The notes beneath the pieces were generated by a model. That model made no database searches. It saw only the letters and a program-made list of their open reading frames with translations, and was not told the DNA's origin. A program made the translations under genes and the position numbers. 64,000 bases of DNA from Liolophura sinensis. Lineage: Eukaryota > Mollusca > Polyplacophora > Chitonida > Chitonidae. Shown one piece after another: positions 62,770-64,000 of the stretch; the stretch's first letter is position 1; every line of letters starts with the position of its first letter. The DNA lies in contig NC_088295.1 in NCBI RefSeq assembly GCF_032854445.1, positions 16,973,385 to 17,037,384 of the forward strand. The letters are read 5' to 3'.

Positions 62770-63001
62770 TACTCGGCTTATTGAAAGAACCAGGAGTCTC
62801 TCACCAATGCGGTCGCTGTGAGTTCAAGACCAGTTCATGTTGTCTTCCTCTCTGGCAATAAGTGGGAAGGTTTGCAGCAACCTGCGGATGGTCGTGGGTT
62901 TCCCCACCATAATGCTGGCTGTCGTCGTATAAGTGAAATATTCTTGAGCACGGTGTAAAACACCAATCAAGTAAATAAATAAATAAATACTCGGCTTATT
63001 G
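62770..63001 (+). repeat. SINE family A, 5'-truncated, with target-site duplication
   Basis: The body is 62784-62987. It starts within the tRNA-like part (aggagtctctcaccaatgcg, box B-like gagttcaagacc) and ends with (aaat)n. It is flanked by a perfect 14-base repeat, tactcggcttattg, at 62770-62783 and 62988-63001. Unlike most copies it is on the plus strand. Confidence 0.95.
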
Positions 63002-64000
63002 CATGTTTTTTTTTCGGAGGTACATGTAAAGGTTTTTAGGTAAGAACAAATTAGTGAATGTACACGTCTTTATTGATCAAAAGTAGCTCTGTTAATTTAC
63101 AATGAAGTTGTTCTTCCTCAAGGCCTTCACAGAGAAAACAATATATAGGAAACATGTACTCCAGGGTCCAATCAAAATATACATAAATATATATAAAACA
63201 AGAAAATGCATTGTGTAGTTTGAAAAGTGAAGGTATATATATTCATACACACAAAAAGTAACAAAACAAAAAATAGTGCTGTACTCGCAACTGGACACAG
63301 ACCCCAATTACAACTTCTGTTTTTCGGTAGGGACGAATGTAAATCTGTGTATTTTAGGGTGTAAAGTCTTTTTTTGCTGCCAGCCTGCCGTTTTTGATGT
63401 ACAGGTGCATGCTTGGTATCAAAATGATGGAAACTGTCTAAGCTTTTGGCAGGTATAAGTTTTAAACGATGAAAGTTTGAAATTCTGGGTGAGAGGATAC
63501 AAGGAGACAGGTGGTGATGAGGCTGCCAGTGACGTCCCCTTGGCGTTGCTCGGCACCCCTCCCAGCTGCAGACATAGAAAAGTCCAGATTTTGACAGTCG
63601 ACCTATGTTAAGATTTTTATGGCTTCTTTCTCACAGGCTGGGCCAGGTATGCACCAAAGCTTATTGGCCACAGAATGTTTGGGACTGAGCTACAGTGCTA
63701 AACGTTAACATTTTCGCTTATGGAAAACTAATGGGTGTCTGTGGCCAACTGTCCCAACCAGCAGAAAAGGTATGGTAGTTGGAGACGACCCATTACCAAC
63801 CCCTTCGTGCCCTCTTGCTGGCTGGAATCCCCTACACACATGTACAGAGAACAAACCAAGCCAGTGGAAGACGGCCCCTTATTTGGTATGAACAATTCTC
63901 ATGTGTGCAAAAACATAAACAAAAACATATAATAACATATGCAAAGCCTTTCATTTGGAGATCAAGCTGGGAACAGAACACCGAGGTATTGAAAGCAGAT
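63002..64000. other. right end of window, unassigned
   Basis: The region 63480-63700 is somewhat GC-richer (agtgacgtccccttggcgtt). A minus-strand acceptor-like TTTTCTATGTCTGCAG precedes an open stretch, but the encoded sequence does not resemble the Slo1 S0-S1 linker. The plus open frame 63735-63932 has no known domain. No call is made. Confidence 0.35.

Overview
The window is animal (metazoan) genomic DNA. It is AT-rich, has long introns, and contains tRNA-derived SINEs and intronic minisatellites. The motif acatgtaca is frequent. SINE tails such as 'gtcatatgactg...gacgttaaaccc', and the head that reads tggctcagttggttagcgc, resemble elements I know from molluscs. My best guess is therefore a lophotrochozoan, probably a mollusc. 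That is inference; no ribosomal or mitochondrial marker is present.

One protein-coding gene dominates. It is a Slo1/BK calcium- and voltage-activated potassium channel (KCNMA1; slo in flies), on the minus strand, running from 57776 (first exon seen, S1 helix) down to 5379 (stop). I reconstructed 25 consecutive exons from splice sites, reading phase and family similarity. Every exon phase chains to the next and gives 3087 coding bases, about 1028 residues. Order along the protein: S1 (57715-57776), S1-S2 (57257-57356), S2/S3 (56304-56415), S4-S5 (39884-40035), pore and S6 (37510-37686, 37113-37204), RCK1 (33928 down to 24015), a variable linker (23410 down to 16524), RCK2 with the calcium bowl (12995 down to 6521), and a short C-terminal tail (5379-5468). 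The first roughly 100 residues (extracellular N-terminus, S0, S0-S1 linker) were not found and should lie beyond 64000. A second possible C-terminal exon is at 3727-3785.

Three parts of the gene are unusual. The S4-S5 exon reads as a Slo exon of exactly the right length only if two single-base indels of opposite sign are allowed; as written it has a stop. The pore/S6 exons are more divergent than the rest: the second acidic residue of the inner-vestibule ring is a leucine, and the tyrosine linked to external TEA block is an asparagine. Two phase-1 microexons (36 and 18 bp) sit in the RCK1-RCK2 linker, where BK channels are commonly spliced.

Everything else is intron or flank. It holds at least ten copies or fragments of one SINE family (two with matching 14-base target duplications), members of three other SINE-like families, and two separate 32-bp-period minisatellites (27421-28642 and 53611-55212). 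It also holds a 53-bp minisatellite with an alternating two-unit higher-order structure (41911-42553), a 112-bp tandem repeat (51655-52335), a 19-bp repeat, an unclassified repeat family in two introns, and a 147-bp inverted-repeat element. I found no second gene I can support, no RNA gene, and nothing prokaryotic.
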